64,000 nucleotides of DNA from Bacillota bacterium (GTDB lineage: Bacteria > Bacillota > Clostridia > Acetivibrionales > DTU013), in NCBI GenBank assembly GCA_023411575.1, contig JAEYOP010000020.1, forward strand, positions 203,418 through 267,417. Reading direction: 5' to 3'. This document shows, piece by piece, positions 9,138 to 17,967 of the stretch. The notes under the pieces are model-generated. The model worked only from the letters and a program-made list of their open reading frames with translations. It made no database searches and was not told the DNA's origin. How positions within the stretch are numbered: position 1 is the stretch's first letter; every line of letters begins with the position of its first letter. A program made the position numbers and the translations under genes.

Positions 9138-11069
9138 GTGGCAACAAATAGCGTAAATTCTACCAGCTCATTATTGCGCTTGACCGGACTTGGCGGAAGC
9201 GGGCTGGATACCGATTCTATAGTAAAGCAGCTTATGACCGCCGAAAAGGTTCCGCTTAATAAGCTTTATCAGAAAAGACAGCTTGCAGAATGGAAGCAGG
9301 ATGCTTATAGAGAGATCATTAATAAACTTCGAGATCTTAAAGATACTTATTTTAACGTTGCAAAATCGGGCAGCAACTTGATGTCGGCTTCCAGCTTTAA
9401 GAAGTATACGGGTACGACAACAAACAGCTCTTATGTTACTATATCTGGGAATGCTGAAGCGGTAGCCGGTTCCCATACTGTATCCGTTATCAGCGTTGCT
9501 ACGGCAGGACAGGCAGTCAGTGCCGCAGGAATAACAGATCCGTTGACCGGGAGCGCTATAGACGACACGGTCCTCAACCTTTCCGGGAAAACCATTAAAA
9601 TGACGCTGGATGGTATAACACACGAGATAGCTCTAGGCGATTATAGTTCTTCCCCGGATACTTTAGGTGACCAATTGCAGACCCTTGTGAATGATGCCTT
9701 CGGCAGCGATAAAATTACAGTTAATTATGACGCGACTGCCAAGAAGCTGACCTTTAATACAGAGAACGGTGCCGGAAGGCTTACTCTTTCCAGCGGATCA
9801 ACAAGCGACGGACTTGCTGATTTAGGGCTTTCTTCGGGAGCGACGAACAGACTGAATACAAGCCGATCCCTTGAAAGCTTAAGTGCTTCGTTTGCCAACG
9901 ATTTGACCTTTGATGCGTCCGGAAAGCTCCGATTTACGATCAATTCGAAGGAATTTACATTTGACAAATCGGTATCCCTGGCAAGTATGATGAATACGGT
10001 CAATAATGACGCAGATGCCAAGGTCCTCATGAAGTATGATGACTCCAGCGATAAAATTGTTATTACTGCCAAGCAAACAGGCGCAGGGAACTTTATCAAT
10101 ATCTCTTCGGATCAGGGAGGAAATTTCTTTGGCGCTTCCGGCGCCTCCGGCATCAACACAGGCAGCGCCACCACAAAAGCCGGTACGGACGCAAAGGCGG
10201 AAATTGACGGTCAGGTGGTAACCAGGAGCAATAACACTTTTACCATAAATGGAGCTACGTACACCTTGGTAAAAGCCCATACGGACCCGAATACGCAAAG
10301 CGAAACAGTCTCTCTTGCCGCAGATACGGAATCCATTTACAACAATATCAAGGGGTTTGTTGATAAATACAATGAAACAATAGCTCTTCTTAATACAAAG
10401 ACGGCAGAAAAATATGACAAGGATTATCAGCCTTTGACAGACGATCAAAAAGAGGCAATGAATGAGGATGAGATCAAGACATGGGAGACAAAAGCTAAAA
10501 CCGGACTACTGCGTAACGACTCGAATCTTCAAAATATAGCATATAGTATGAGACGAGCACTGTCAGATAGCATTTCCGGAATATCAACCAGCTTGTCGGC
10601 CATTGGTATTACAACAGGGAAGTATTCGGATAATGGTAAGTTGGTAATTGATGAAACCAAATTAAAAGACGCTATTTCAAATAACCCCGATGCAGTTGCA
10701 GAGTTGTTTACCAAGTCCTCTGATATAAGCTACAGCCAAAGCTTGGCAAATGGACAGCGATCCGCAAGATATGCCGCGGAAGGGATGGCGAACAGGATTT
10801 CAGATATATTGGATGATAATATCAGGACTATAAATGGGAAGGGAAATTTGCTCCAAATAGCGGGGATAGAAGGGGATGCAACTCAGTACACTAGTATTAT
10901 TTATAAACAGATTGACCAGTACGATGATGACATATTAGCGATGGTAGACAGGCTGAATGATAAAGAAGACCGATATTATGCAAAATTTACGGCCCTTGAA
11001 AAGTATATATCGCAAATGAGCGCTCAGAGTAGTTGGATATCGTCGCAATTTAGTAGTTCATCCTCTTGA
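9138..11069 (+). CDS. fliD: Flagellar filament cap protein FliD (hook-associated protein 2)
   Basis: 643 residues. I take the GTG at 9138 as start: AAGG (9127-9130) is 7 bases upstream, and FliD proteins begin near the motif LTGLGGSGLDTDSIVKQLM, which then sits at residues 13-31. An ATG at 9114 would overlap flaG by 20 bases and has no matching Shine-Dalgarno. N-terminal FliD_N (to ~110), a variable middle, and FliD_C (YNNIKGFVDKYNETI..., LSAIGITTG..., coiled tail DRLNDKEDRYYAKFTALEKY). FliD forms the pentameric or hexameric cap under which flagellin folds. Operon with flaG upstream and fliS downstream. Confidence 0.95.
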   Translation: MATNSVNSTSSLLRLTGLGGSGLDTDSIVKQLMTAEKVPLNKLYQKRQLAEWKQDAYREIINKLRDLKDTYFNVAKSGSNLMSASSFKKYTGTTTNSSYVTISGNAEAVAGSHTVSVISVATAGQAVSAAGITDPLTGSAIDDTVLNLSGKTIKMTLDGITHEIALGDYSSSPDTLGDQLQTLVNDAFGSDKITVNYDATAKKLTFNTENGAGRLTLSSGSTSDGLADLGLSSGATNRLNTSRSLESLSASFANDLTFDASGKLRFTINSKEFTFDKSVSLASMMNTVNNDADAKVLMKYDDSSDKIVITAKQTGAGNFINISSDQGGNFFGASGASGINTGSATTKAGTDAKAEIDGQVVTRSNNTFTINGATYTLVKAHTDPNTQSETVSLAADTESIYNNIKGFVDKYNETIALLNTKTAEKYDKDYQPLTDDQKEAMNEDEIKTWETKAKTGLLRNDSNLQNIAYSMRRALSDSISGISTSLSAIGITTGKYSDNGKLVIDETKLKDAISNNPDAVAELFTKSSDISYSQSLANGQRSARYAAEGMANRISDILDDNIRTINGKGNLLQIAGIEGDATQYTSIIYKQIDQYDDDILAMVDRLNDKEDRYYAKFTALEKYISQMSAQSSWISSQFSSSSS

Positions 11070-11120
11070 TAAGGCCCCAAAGAGCAGTCCATTACTATTA
11101 ATTAAACGGAGGAAACGCAT

Positions 11121-11552
11121 ATGGCATTGAATAAGGCATATAATCAGTATAAACAGAATTCGATATACACCTCGACTCCCGAAGAATTGACATTGATGCT
11201 GTATAATGGTCTGATCCGATTCATCATGCAGGCACAGAGCAGTATTGATGAAAGAGATATAGAAAAGGCATCCAATTCCATTGCCCGTGCAGAAGATATC
11301 ATCCAACATTTCCGGATCACTTTGGATATGAAATATGAAGTGTCTCAAGGATTGGATGCCTTATACGAGTATATGTTCAGAAGGCTTGTGGAAGCGAATA
11401 TGAAAAAGGATCAGGAGATTCTGGCTGAAATACTCGGGATGGCCAAGGAACTCCGGGATACTTGGGCACAGGCTATGAAGCTGGCCAAGATTCCTGTCCA
11501 TCTGCAGCAGATACTGCAGCCGGAGCAGCCGAGAGCTGCGGCTCAGGAGTAA
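11121..11552 (+). CDS. fliS: Flagellar export chaperone FliS
   Basis: 143 residues with the FliS signature from the start: AYNQYKQNSIYTSTPEELTLMLYNGLIRF, then ARAEDIIQHF and EYMFRRLVEANM. FliS is a four-helix bundle that binds the C-terminus of flagellin in the cytoplasm, prevents premature polymerisation and, in Bacillus, also connects to FliW/CsrA control. GGAGGAA is 7 bases before the ATG. The C-terminal ~20 residues (QQILQPEQPRAAAQE) are longer than in Bacillus. It lies 51 bases after fliD and 4 bases before the next gene. Confidence 0.95.
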   Translation: MALNKAYNQYKQNSIYTSTPEELTLMLYNGLIRFIMQAQSSIDERDIEKASNSIARAEDIIQHFRITLDMKYEVSQGLDALYEYMFRRLVEANMKKDQEILAEILGMAKELRDTWAQAMKLAKIPVHLQQILQPEQPRAAAQE

Positions 11553-11556
11553 GCTC

Positions 11557-12057
11557 ATGGTTACAACGCCGGAGAAGTACATGGAGCGACTGGTTGAGAT
11601 TCTGCAGAAAAAGAAAGATATTCTACTGAATATTTTGGATCTGACACGAAAACAGACTGAGGCGATAACCGAAGATGGCTTAGACGTGCTGAACAAGCTG
11701 ATCGACGGGAAACAGAAAAAAATCGATGAAATCGATAAGCTGGACGAAGAATTCGGGGTCTATTTCCAGAGGTTAAAATCCACAATGGGAATATCCCGTC
11801 TGGATCAGCTCGACGCATCAAAACTTGATGTTGCCACTGCAGAGAAAGCAAGAAGCTTGAAAAGCTTAACGGCTGAAATTATGGATGTCATAAAAAGCAT
11901 CAGTGAATTAGAGGAAATCAATAGCCGCAAAAGTCAGGAGCTCCTTGGAGAATTCAGCAAGCAGATAAGAAGTATCAACCAGGGCAAAAAAGCCAACAAC
12001 GCCTATAAGCCCGCGCCATATAGCGCCCCGTCCTATTTTGTGGACAAAAAGAAATAA
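11557..12057 (+). CDS. FlgN/FliT-like flagellar export chaperone
   Basis: 166 residues, almost entirely helical with heptad spacing: EKYMERLVEILQKKKDILLNIL..., then DGKQKKIDEIDKLDEEF, then a third helix and a polar tail ending YFVDKKK. This helical-hairpin layout and the position right after fliS fit the FlgN family, whose members escort FlgK/FlgL, or the FliT type that escorts FliD. Sequence alone does not tell which client it serves. Start ATG at 11557, 4 bases after the fliS stop, so translation is likely coupled. Confidence 0.7.
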   Translation: MVTTPEKYMERLVEILQKKKDILLNILDLTRKQTEAITEDGLDVLNKLIDGKQKKIDEIDKLDEEFGVYFQRLKSTMGISRLDQLDASKLDVATAEKARSLKSLTAEIMDVIKSISELEEINSRKSQELLGEFSKQIRSINQGKKANNAYKPAPYSAPSYFVDKKK

Positions 12058-12084
12058 ATCCTGCCAAATTCATTTCAAACAAAA

Positions 12085-12117
12085 AAGCTGTCTTTGCGGA
12101 CAGCTTAATTTGTTTTT
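12085..12117 (+). terminator. Terminator of the flaG-fliD-fliS-flgN operon
   Basis: AAGCTGTC (12085-12092) pairs with GACAGCTT (12099-12106) around a six-base loop and is followed by aatttgttttt. It lies 28 bases after the last stop. Confidence 0.85.
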
Positions 12118-12146
12118 GGGAGTGGTCCTGATGAGCGGACGCTCTC

Positions 12147-12711
12147 ATGATTCGGGCGCTTGCGTTAGGGCCTGCTGTAGTAGGAGGAGTTGGTAATGGT
12201 ACAATGAAATCTGTAGAAGAGTACGATCCGGATACTAATTCATGGACTGCAAAGGCACCAATGAGTATAGCAAGGGCTTCACACCAAATAGCTGTTGTTA
12301 ATGGGAAAACATATGCAATAAGCGGCGGCAACAGCGACAACGATGGTCTTCCTGTGAATTCGGTTGAAGAATATGACCCGATAAAAAATCAATGGGTAAC
12401 AAAGGCCTCTATGTCTATTGGGAGGGGTCAACACCAAGTGGCAGTAATTAACGATAAAATATATGTCATAGGAGGACAATCAAGCGGCACTAATTATTTA
12501 AGCTCGGTTGAAGCATATGATATATCGACAGATACATAAAAAACAAAAGCTTCGATGTCCACTGCAAGGAGTATTTTTCATATCTGGGGGTACAGGAAAG
12601 GCTTATTATACCTTCACAAAGAAGAATAATATAAAGCCATTCCTAAGCAGGAAAGAGTACATAGCATTTGATAAGATACAGAGTTTTGAAGTAAAAGATT
12701 ATAACGACTAG
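12147..12711 (+). pseudogene. Decayed kelch-repeat protein gene, relative of the one at 5704-7314
   Basis: Three kelch blades are readable from 12190 (SVEEYDPDTNSWTAKAPMS, then YAISGG, EEYDPIKNQWVTKASMS, IYVIGGQSSG) until an in-frame TAA at 12537-12539. The same frame then goes on as KTKASMSTARSIFH, so the stop is internal to a blade. Near 12585 the sequence jumps, in another frame, to AYYTFTKKNNIKPFLSRKEY and FEVKDYND, the C-terminal module of the intact kelch protein. The signal peptide, several blades and the whole fibronectin domain are missing. So this is a copy broken by N-terminal loss, a stop and an internal deletion. Confidence 0.85.
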
Positions 12712-12725
12712 AAGAAAATATTGAC

Positions 12726-12755
12726 GGGAGCATCCAGAGTAATCTGGATGCTCCC
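12726..12755. terminator. Strong hairpin between convergent genes
   Basis: A 13-bp perfect stem, gggagcatccaga / tctggatgctccc, with a four-base loop. There is no T run on the plus strand; on the minus strand the tail (cgtcaatattttcttc) is modestly T-rich, so it may terminate the minus-strand gene at 12779-13732. Confidence 0.5.
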
Positions 12756-12778
12756 AGGGCCCAATTGAGGCAAAGACC

Positions 12779-13732
12779 CTACAAAAACATATCCAGCAGC
12801 GCCCCGTAACCGAAGCCGGAATTGCTGTAGTTACCTGAAGAAAGCATGTTATTCAGGTAGGAATAAAAATCCGGCAGCTTGCTGCTGGTGGTATCCGGTA
12901 CGACGCTCAGTTCCGTCCCGGTATTGCCGGCGGCTTTTAAAGTAGCCTGAACCTTGCCGTTATCAAGGCTTACTGTATTGCTGGAAGAGGCATACTGCCT
13001 TCCGTCTACAGTATAAACTGCGTTCTGCGCTTTTGTGTCCGCCGCTTCAATTCCGGACACCGCAACAGCGTTGCCTTGCAGATCCGTTACGGAAAACGCG
13101 TTCTTCGATCCGGATTTGGATGCTTCCAGCTTAAGATATACGCTGTCGTCCTTGCCGGTTTCCACTGAAGCCTTGACGCCTGCACCCGACTTGTTTACCG
13201 CTGTTGCGATTTTATCCAGCGCGCTTTTATTTGTGTCATTTTCGTTTATTGTAAAATATACATTTCTCGTTGTTGCTCCGCTGCTTATTTTTATGGCGTT
13301 AAAGCCTGCCTCAATAGAGGTTTTGCTTTTTGCGGCCAATTCGTTTCCGCTATTCACCTGGCTTGTGGCAAGCTGCGAAACTTTTATTGTATAATTCTTG
13401 ACAGAGGCGTTCATTTGAGCGGTGGCCGTAATGGCATTGCTATTTGTCGATGCGACCTTTTTGCTGCTTAAAGCCGTTGCCGTGTTTGCCATATACATCG
13501 AATTAATCGAATTATTCAGCTGTGTCAAATAGGAATTTGTAGACTGTGTGCTGCTTGAAGCGGATGTTGAGGATACGCTGGATGCGACTGCACTGGTTAA
13601 GACGCTGGAAAGTGCATTGTTTTTGTTATATACCAAACCCGCAAGATAGTTCCTATAGCTGTTTACTCCGTATATGCTGTTAACACCATATAAGCTGCTT
13701 ATTCCATTTACCCCGTAAATGCTGCTTGCCAT
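12779..13732 (-). CDS. Short FliD-like protein (capping-protein paralogue)
   Basis: 317 residues from the ATG at 13732, which has AGAAGG upstream; an ATG at 13768 lacks one. Residues 4-25 carry an odd repeat, IYGVNG / LYGVNS / IYGVNS. A Ser/Thr-rich stretch leads to a FliD_N-like segment (VKNYTIKVSQLATSQVNSGN, near residue 120) and then FliD_C-like sequence (AVYTVDGRQYASSSNTV, VQATLKAAGNTGTELSV). It is half the length of FliD and lacks the helical C-terminal tail that inserts in the filament. No signal peptide is visible, so export, if any, may use the flagellar apparatus. It lies opposite and next to the cap operon. No sigma-28 promoter was found upstream. Function unknown. Confidence 0.65.
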   Translation of the reverse strand: MASSIYGVNGISSLYGVNSIYGVNSYRNYLAGLVYNKNNALSSVLTSAVASSVSSTSASSSTQSTNSYLTQLNNSINSMYMANTATALSSKKVASTNSNAITATAQMNASVKNYTIKVSQLATSQVNSGNELAAKSKTSIEAGFNAIKISSGATTRNVYFTINENDTNKSALDKIATAVNKSGAGVKASVETGKDDSVYLKLEASKSGSKNAFSVTDLQGNAVAVSGIEAADTKAQNAVYTVDGRQYASSSNTVSLDNGKVQATLKAAGNTGTELSVVPDTTSSKLPDFYSYLNNMLSSGNYSNSGFGYGALLDMFL

Positions 13733-13888
13733 CGCGATCAACCTTCTTTCTACGTTGGCACAATACAATAAATCCTCGGAATAATATCCAATGTACCATA
13801 AAACGACATCATCCTAATACAATCATATCACAACTTTTGATGGAAAGCGATAGTAAAATGGTGTTTTATGCAGTTTTGCTTTACGGCT

Positions 13889-14842
13889 TTACTCTTCAGC
13901 GTACACCTTTTCAAGGAAGGCAAATACTGTGTTGAGGTATTCGTCCGGGTATTTCTCATAACTGGTTGCATTTCCGGCATCCTCGGTTTGCCAGAACTCC
14001 GCGCCTTTCGAGTTCAGCGCCGAATACTTCTGATAGAGTTCAATGCTATTTTTGATGGGAACGACCTTATCGCCCTTGCCATGGATCAGAAGCAGGTATG
14101 GCGGCTTTTCCGCAGTCAGCGCATTGATCGGGCTGGCGTTTTTGAAATCCAGGTCGCCGGTTGTTTCCATTGTAAATGCAACCGTACGGTTGAAGAGGAT
14201 GGAGGGCAAATGGGACCACTCGTCCAGGTTCTGAGCAAGGTATGTTTTCAGGTCTGAGTAAGGGCTGTCCGCTATTACAGCATCCACCGATTCGCTTTCC
14301 GCCGCGGCGAGAATACTGGAGGAAGCACCTGTGGAAAAGCCCATAAGGGTTATATGCGTGGAGCCTTGCGAATACACATATTTGACGGCGGCCAGGACGT
14401 CCTGCTTTTCATTGCAGCCGAAGGTGGAGCTGTTGCCGCCGGATTCACCCGAATCCCGGAGGTCGAAGGTAAAAACGTTATAGCCTTTGTTCAGGAATTC
14501 CTTTATGAGATCCACAGTTTGGATGCCGAATTGCAGCCTGTTTTTCCCATAGGAATGTACCAGGACCACCGTGCGGTCGCTGTTTTTTGCCTGGAAAAAC
14601 CAACCTTTTAAAATTGTGGTTTTGTCGGTGCTTTTAAAGCTGATGTCCCTGTACTCGGGAACGATATTGGAAGAAAAGGTATCGACCGGTTTCTTTTCCG
14701 GATGCAGCAATGCCCAGCTCTTATAGCCGGAAAGGACTACGACGGCCAATATGGCGAGAAGCAGCAGGATGGCGACGGTTAATGTAACATTACGCGCTCT
14801 ATGGGTTTTTCTTACTGCATATGTAACTCCGCTTATTCGCAT
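13889..14842 (-). CDS. Membrane-anchored alpha/beta hydrolase with substituted catalytic His
   Basis: 317 residues; GGAGG is 8 bases before the ATG at 14842. A basic start (RKTHRARN) precedes one transmembrane helix (residues ~19-39), so the enzyme domain should lie outside the cell. The fold carries the nucleophile elbow GFSTGAS (Ser170), HSYGKNR oxyanion region, DLRDSGES, and the acid in HGKGDKVVP (Asp258). In this family the catalytic His lies in a GH-x-x-SY motif; here it reads DAGNATSYEKYP, with Asn291 in the His position (codon aat). Either the protein is a pseudo-enzyme or another His serves. Related family members include YqkD-like hydrolases; substrate unknown. Confidence 0.8.
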   Translation of the reverse strand: MRISGVTYAVRKTHRARNVTLTVAILLLLAILAVVVLSGYKSWALLHPEKKPVDTFSSNIVPEYRDISFKSTDKTTILKGWFFQAKNSDRTVVLVHSYGKNRLQFGIQTVDLIKEFLNKGYNVFTFDLRDSGESGGNSSTFGCNEKQDVLAAVKYVYSQGSTHITLMGFSTGASSSILAAAESESVDAVIADSPYSDLKTYLAQNLDEWSHLPSILFNRTVAFTMETTGDLDFKNASPINALTAEKPPYLLLIHGKGDKVVPIKNSIELYQKYSALNSKGAEFWQTEDAGNATSYEKYPDEYLNTVFAFLEKVYAEE

Positions 14843-15004
14843 TTTGCTTTCCTCCACTATTGCTTTTGTGTCGCCGGTACCGAAGGTGCATCCCGACTGA
14901 CGCCGTACTCGCGCCTGTATTCTTGACAGGAACTTAACTTTATTATATTTTTATTTAATGACATTGTAAAGCAATATGGGCTACAAATATAAGGAATTGC
15001 GATC

Positions 15005-15973
15005 ATGTTTTGTAATATTTGCCCAAGGAAATGCAATATTGACAGAGGAAGCGGCAAGGGGTTCTGCGGCATGGGGGAGAACCCTGTGGTCGCAAGAGCT
15101 TTTCTGCATATGTGGGAGGAGCCCTGCATAAGCGGGACGAATGGCTCCGGTACCGTATTTTTTTCCGGCTGCAATCTCAAGTGCATTTTCTGCCAGAACC
15201 ATGAAATCAGCCACGGCGGGCGCGGCAAAGAAATCTCCGCCGAAGAGCTGGCGGGTATTTTTCTTTCACTGAGGGATAAAGGCGCACACAACATTAATCT
15301 GGTAACGCCTGCGCATTTTGCACCGTCTATTAAAGAAGCGATTCGACTGGCAAGGGCGGGGCGGGATGATGGCGGCGATACGGGCGGCGGGGATATTGGC
15401 GGTCCGGAGAAGAGGACAGATTTTCCGCCCCGGAAGGAGTCTGCCGCAGTTCCGCTCGACATCCCAATTGTTTATAACACAAATGGCTATGAAAGCCTGG
15501 AAACGCTGCAAATGTTTGACGGGACCATCGATGTTTATCTCCCGGACCTGAAATATATCAGCGCGGAAGTTTCCATGGAATACTCCGGGGCAAAGGACTA
15601 CTTTGACATTGCATCCAGGGCGATCCGGGAAATGTTCAGGCAAGTGGGAAATGCCCAATTGGATGAAAATGGGCTGATCAAGCGTGGCGTTATCATACGG
15701 CATCTGGTTCTCCCGGGACATATCAGTGAAACGCTGCGGGTTCTCGATTGGATTGCTGAAAATTTCCCCAAGGATATATACATCAGCTTGATGAGCCAAT
15801 ATACCCCCTGCCACCTGGCCTGCGAGCATCCGGTAATCGGCCGCCGCCTGACCCGCCATGAATATGAAAAGGCAATCGGCAAATTTGCCAAACTCGGTTT
15901 CAATGGCTACGTTCAAGAGCGGGAATCCGCTTCGACCCAGTATATCCCTGATTTTAACCAGGTGCAGTTCTAA
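15005..15973 (+). CDS. Radical SAM protein, pyruvate formate-lyase activase-like (PflX type)
   Basis: 322 residues. An N-terminal cysteine cluster (CNICPRKCNIDRG, FCGMG) precedes the radical SAM motif CNLKCIFCQN near residue 58-67, which binds the 4Fe-4S cluster. INLVTPAHF, NTNGYES and YLPDLKY are conserved in the PflX group (putative PFL-activating proteins), of unknown physiological target. Between residues ~118 and 150 there is a Gly/Asp-rich insert (DDGGDTGGGDIGG) then a Pro/Arg-rich bit, absent from the usual core and encoded by short GC-rich repeats. AAGGA is 10 bases before the ATG. No PFL gene is adjacent. Upstream, the hydrolase runs divergently. Confidence 0.85.
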   Translation: MFCNICPRKCNIDRGSGKGFCGMGENPVVARAFLHMWEEPCISGTNGSGTVFFSGCNLKCIFCQNHEISHGGRGKEISAEELAGIFLSLRDKGAHNINLVTPAHFAPSIKEAIRLARAGRDDGGDTGGGDIGGPEKRTDFPPRKESAAVPLDIPIVYNTNGYESLETLQMFDGTIDVYLPDLKYISAEVSMEYSGAKDYFDIASRAIREMFRQVGNAQLDENGLIKRGVIIRHLVLPGHISETLRVLDWIAENFPKDIYISLMSQYTPCHLACEHPVIGRRLTRHEYEKAIGKFAKLGFNGYVQERESASTQYIPDFNQVQF

Positions 15974-16137
15974 ACTCCTATCTCTTTTTCTATCTTCGAT
16001 CCCATATTTTGCGGCGCTGGAGCGTAGAAATTTTAAAATTCTATTGCAACGGGAAAAATTTTCAAAAAAGTACTGGAAATTATTAACAAAACATGATAAG
16101 ATTAGACACGCATTTGAAATGCATAAATATCCATTCC

Positions 16138-16146
16138 TGTTATAAT
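16138..16146 (+). promoter_or_regulatory. Extended -10 promoter for the Tad-like operon
   Basis: TGT followed by TATAAT (16141-16146) is a full extended -10 element 50 bases before the kinase start. A TTGAAA at 16114-16119 is 21 bases away, too far for a normal -35, so the extended -10 may carry the activity. No other good promoter was seen before the eleven-gene operon. Confidence 0.5.
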
Positions 16147-16196
16147 GCGGATTAAGTCTTTAAAACGACAATATATACGGTTTGCGAGGAATAAAG

Positions 16197-17945
16197 ATGC
16201 AGGTAGGCGAGCTTTTCGACGGTCGATATCGAATCATGCGGATTCTTGGGCAAGGCGGTATGAGCAGGGTATATCTTGCGCAGAATGTGAACACCGGAAC
16301 CTTGTGGGCAATAAAGGAAATCCCTGGCGGAAAGCCGTGCGGTATGGAACTGCCGGCGGAGCCCAAATTTCTCAAGCGGCTGGAGCATCCTGCACTGCCG
16401 AGGTTATTCGATATATTGGAGCAGGATGGGAATCTGTATATGGTTTCCGACTATATTGACGGAATATCGCTGGACAAAAAGCTGGAAGCGGAAGGCCGCA
16501 TAGCGGAAGATACGATCATAGATTGGGCAATACAGCTATGTGGCGCGTTGGATTACCTTCATACTCTCGAACCGCATCCCATCATTTACAGGGATATGAA
16601 ACCTTCCAATATTATATTGGCAGGGAATGGCGCTTTGAAATTGATCGATTTCGGGATTGCCCGCGAATATAAGCCGTTGTCGGGAAATGATACTGTCTTT
16701 ATTGGAACCAGGGGATATGCGGCGCCGGAACAGTACGGCACGGGCCAAACCAGCGCGGCCTCGGATATTTACAGCCTTGGGATTACGCTTCATCATCTGC
16801 TGACCGGGAAGAATCCTTTGGATCCGCCCTATGGCACAAGGCCGGCCAGACAGTTTGACGAAACGGTTTCACCAGGAATGGAGGCCATTCTTCTCAAATG
16901 TACAAAGGAGGATGCGTCAGAACGTTATCAGAGCGCGGCGCTTTTGAAAAGGGATTTTGAAGCTTTGGCTTCCGTAAGAAATAACGTAAACAATAAGGAC
17001 ACGGACGACAGGAAAGGGGAATTTCCTGATAGCATTAATCAGACGGCACAGCCCGATTCCGATCTATGGGAAAAAGGATCGAAACCGGTTGCGGGAATAA
17101 CTCAGCAGGCAAGCATCCGGAGAATGGTCGTCACCGTTTGGGGCAATGCGGAATTCGGGTGTGAACTGGCCTATATGGCGGCAAAACATACCAAAGGCAA
17201 GGTGTTCCTGGCGGATCTGGATTTGCTGGCGCCCAAAGCCGATCTGTTTCTTAATCTGAAGAAAGTTCCTGACAAGTTGGCGCAAACGGGTATTTACGGG
17301 CGGTCGGGGCTTGACCTGGTGGCAGACGCCATGGGCAAGGGCCTTATGGACGAAGAATTGCTGCTGCAGGCAGCTGCCAAAAGAAAGGACTTGAAAAACC
17401 TCTATGTCCTGACGGGGAACTACCGGTTGGAGAATTACGAGTATTATAAAGAGGATTGGGTGCCGAAACTAATTGAGAAATGCTACCGCTGTTTTGATAT
17501 TACAGTTCTCCTTGTTAATAAGTCGATCTACGATGCCTTTACCCTTGCAGCACTCCTTGGATCGGACTTGAATATAGCGGCATTCCGCGGTGATGTGGAT
17601 GAACTGCGGGAATTCAACTCCTATGTGGAATTTTTAAAAGGGATGCAGCGGCTATCCGCCCATCGTACCAAGTTCGTTCTTTTCCAATATGACAAAGCTA
17701 CGTGTATACCTTTGGATGAAGCCAGAAACGCGGTTCAAGGGAATTTGCTCGGCCTTGTCCCTTACAGCAGAAGGCGTTTGCTACACAGGAATCTGAACGG
17801 CGCTTATTCCTGCCGCATGGAAAAGGCAATTGAACAGGAATACGTTCGGCTTTTGACAAAGATGGGATTAATACCGGAATTGGGCATGCTTCAGCGGCTT
17901 CGGCCCGGCCGTGCACAGCTTGGAAATAAGACGGGAACGATGTAA
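16197..17945 (+). CDS. Ser/Thr protein kinase fused to a degenerate CpaE/MinD-like domain
   Basis: 582 residues from ATG 16197 (GAGGAA 7 bases upstream). Residues ~8-265 are a Hanks-type kinase: glycine loop GQGGMSRVY, Lys40 in AIKEI, catalytic RDMKPSN near 131, DFG near 150, and an APEQYG P+1 segment; all active-site residues are present. After a polar linker, residues ~308-560 resemble a CpaE/TadZ Rossmann ATPase (VVTVWGNAEFGCELAYMAAK, then KVFLADLDLLAPKADLFLNL), but the Walker A GKGGxGKT is replaced by GNAEFGCELA, so ATP hydrolysis there is unlikely. No membrane segment or PASTA repeats. As first gene of the Tad-like operon it probably phosphorylates or positions parts of the machine; that is inference. 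Confidence 0.85.
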   Translation: MQVGELFDGRYRIMRILGQGGMSRVYLAQNVNTGTLWAIKEIPGGKPCGMELPAEPKFLKRLEHPALPRLFDILEQDGNLYMVSDYIDGISLDKKLEAEGRIAEDTIIDWAIQLCGALDYLHTLEPHPIIYRDMKPSNIILAGNGALKLIDFGIAREYKPLSGNDTVFIGTRGYAAPEQYGTGQTSAASDIYSLGITLHHLLTGKNPLDPPYGTRPARQFDETVSPGMEAILLKCTKEDASERYQSAALLKRDFEALASVRNNVNNKDTDDRKGEFPDSINQTAQPDSDLWEKGSKPVAGITQQASIRRMVVTVWGNAEFGCELAYMAAKHTKGKVFLADLDLLAPKADLFLNLKKVPDKLAQTGIYGRSGLDLVADAMGKGLMDEELLLQAAAKRKDLKNLYVLTGNYRLENYEYYKEDWVPKLIEKCYRCFDITVLLVNKSIYDAFTLAALLGSDLNIAAFRGDVDELREFNSYVEFLKGMQRLSAHRTKFVLFQYDKATCIPLDEARNAVQGNLLGLVPYSRRRLLHRNLNGAYSCRMEKAIEQEYVRLLTKMGLIPELGMLQRLRPGRAQLGNKTGTM

Positions 17946-17967
17946 ATACATTCTGGAGGGATAAGGC

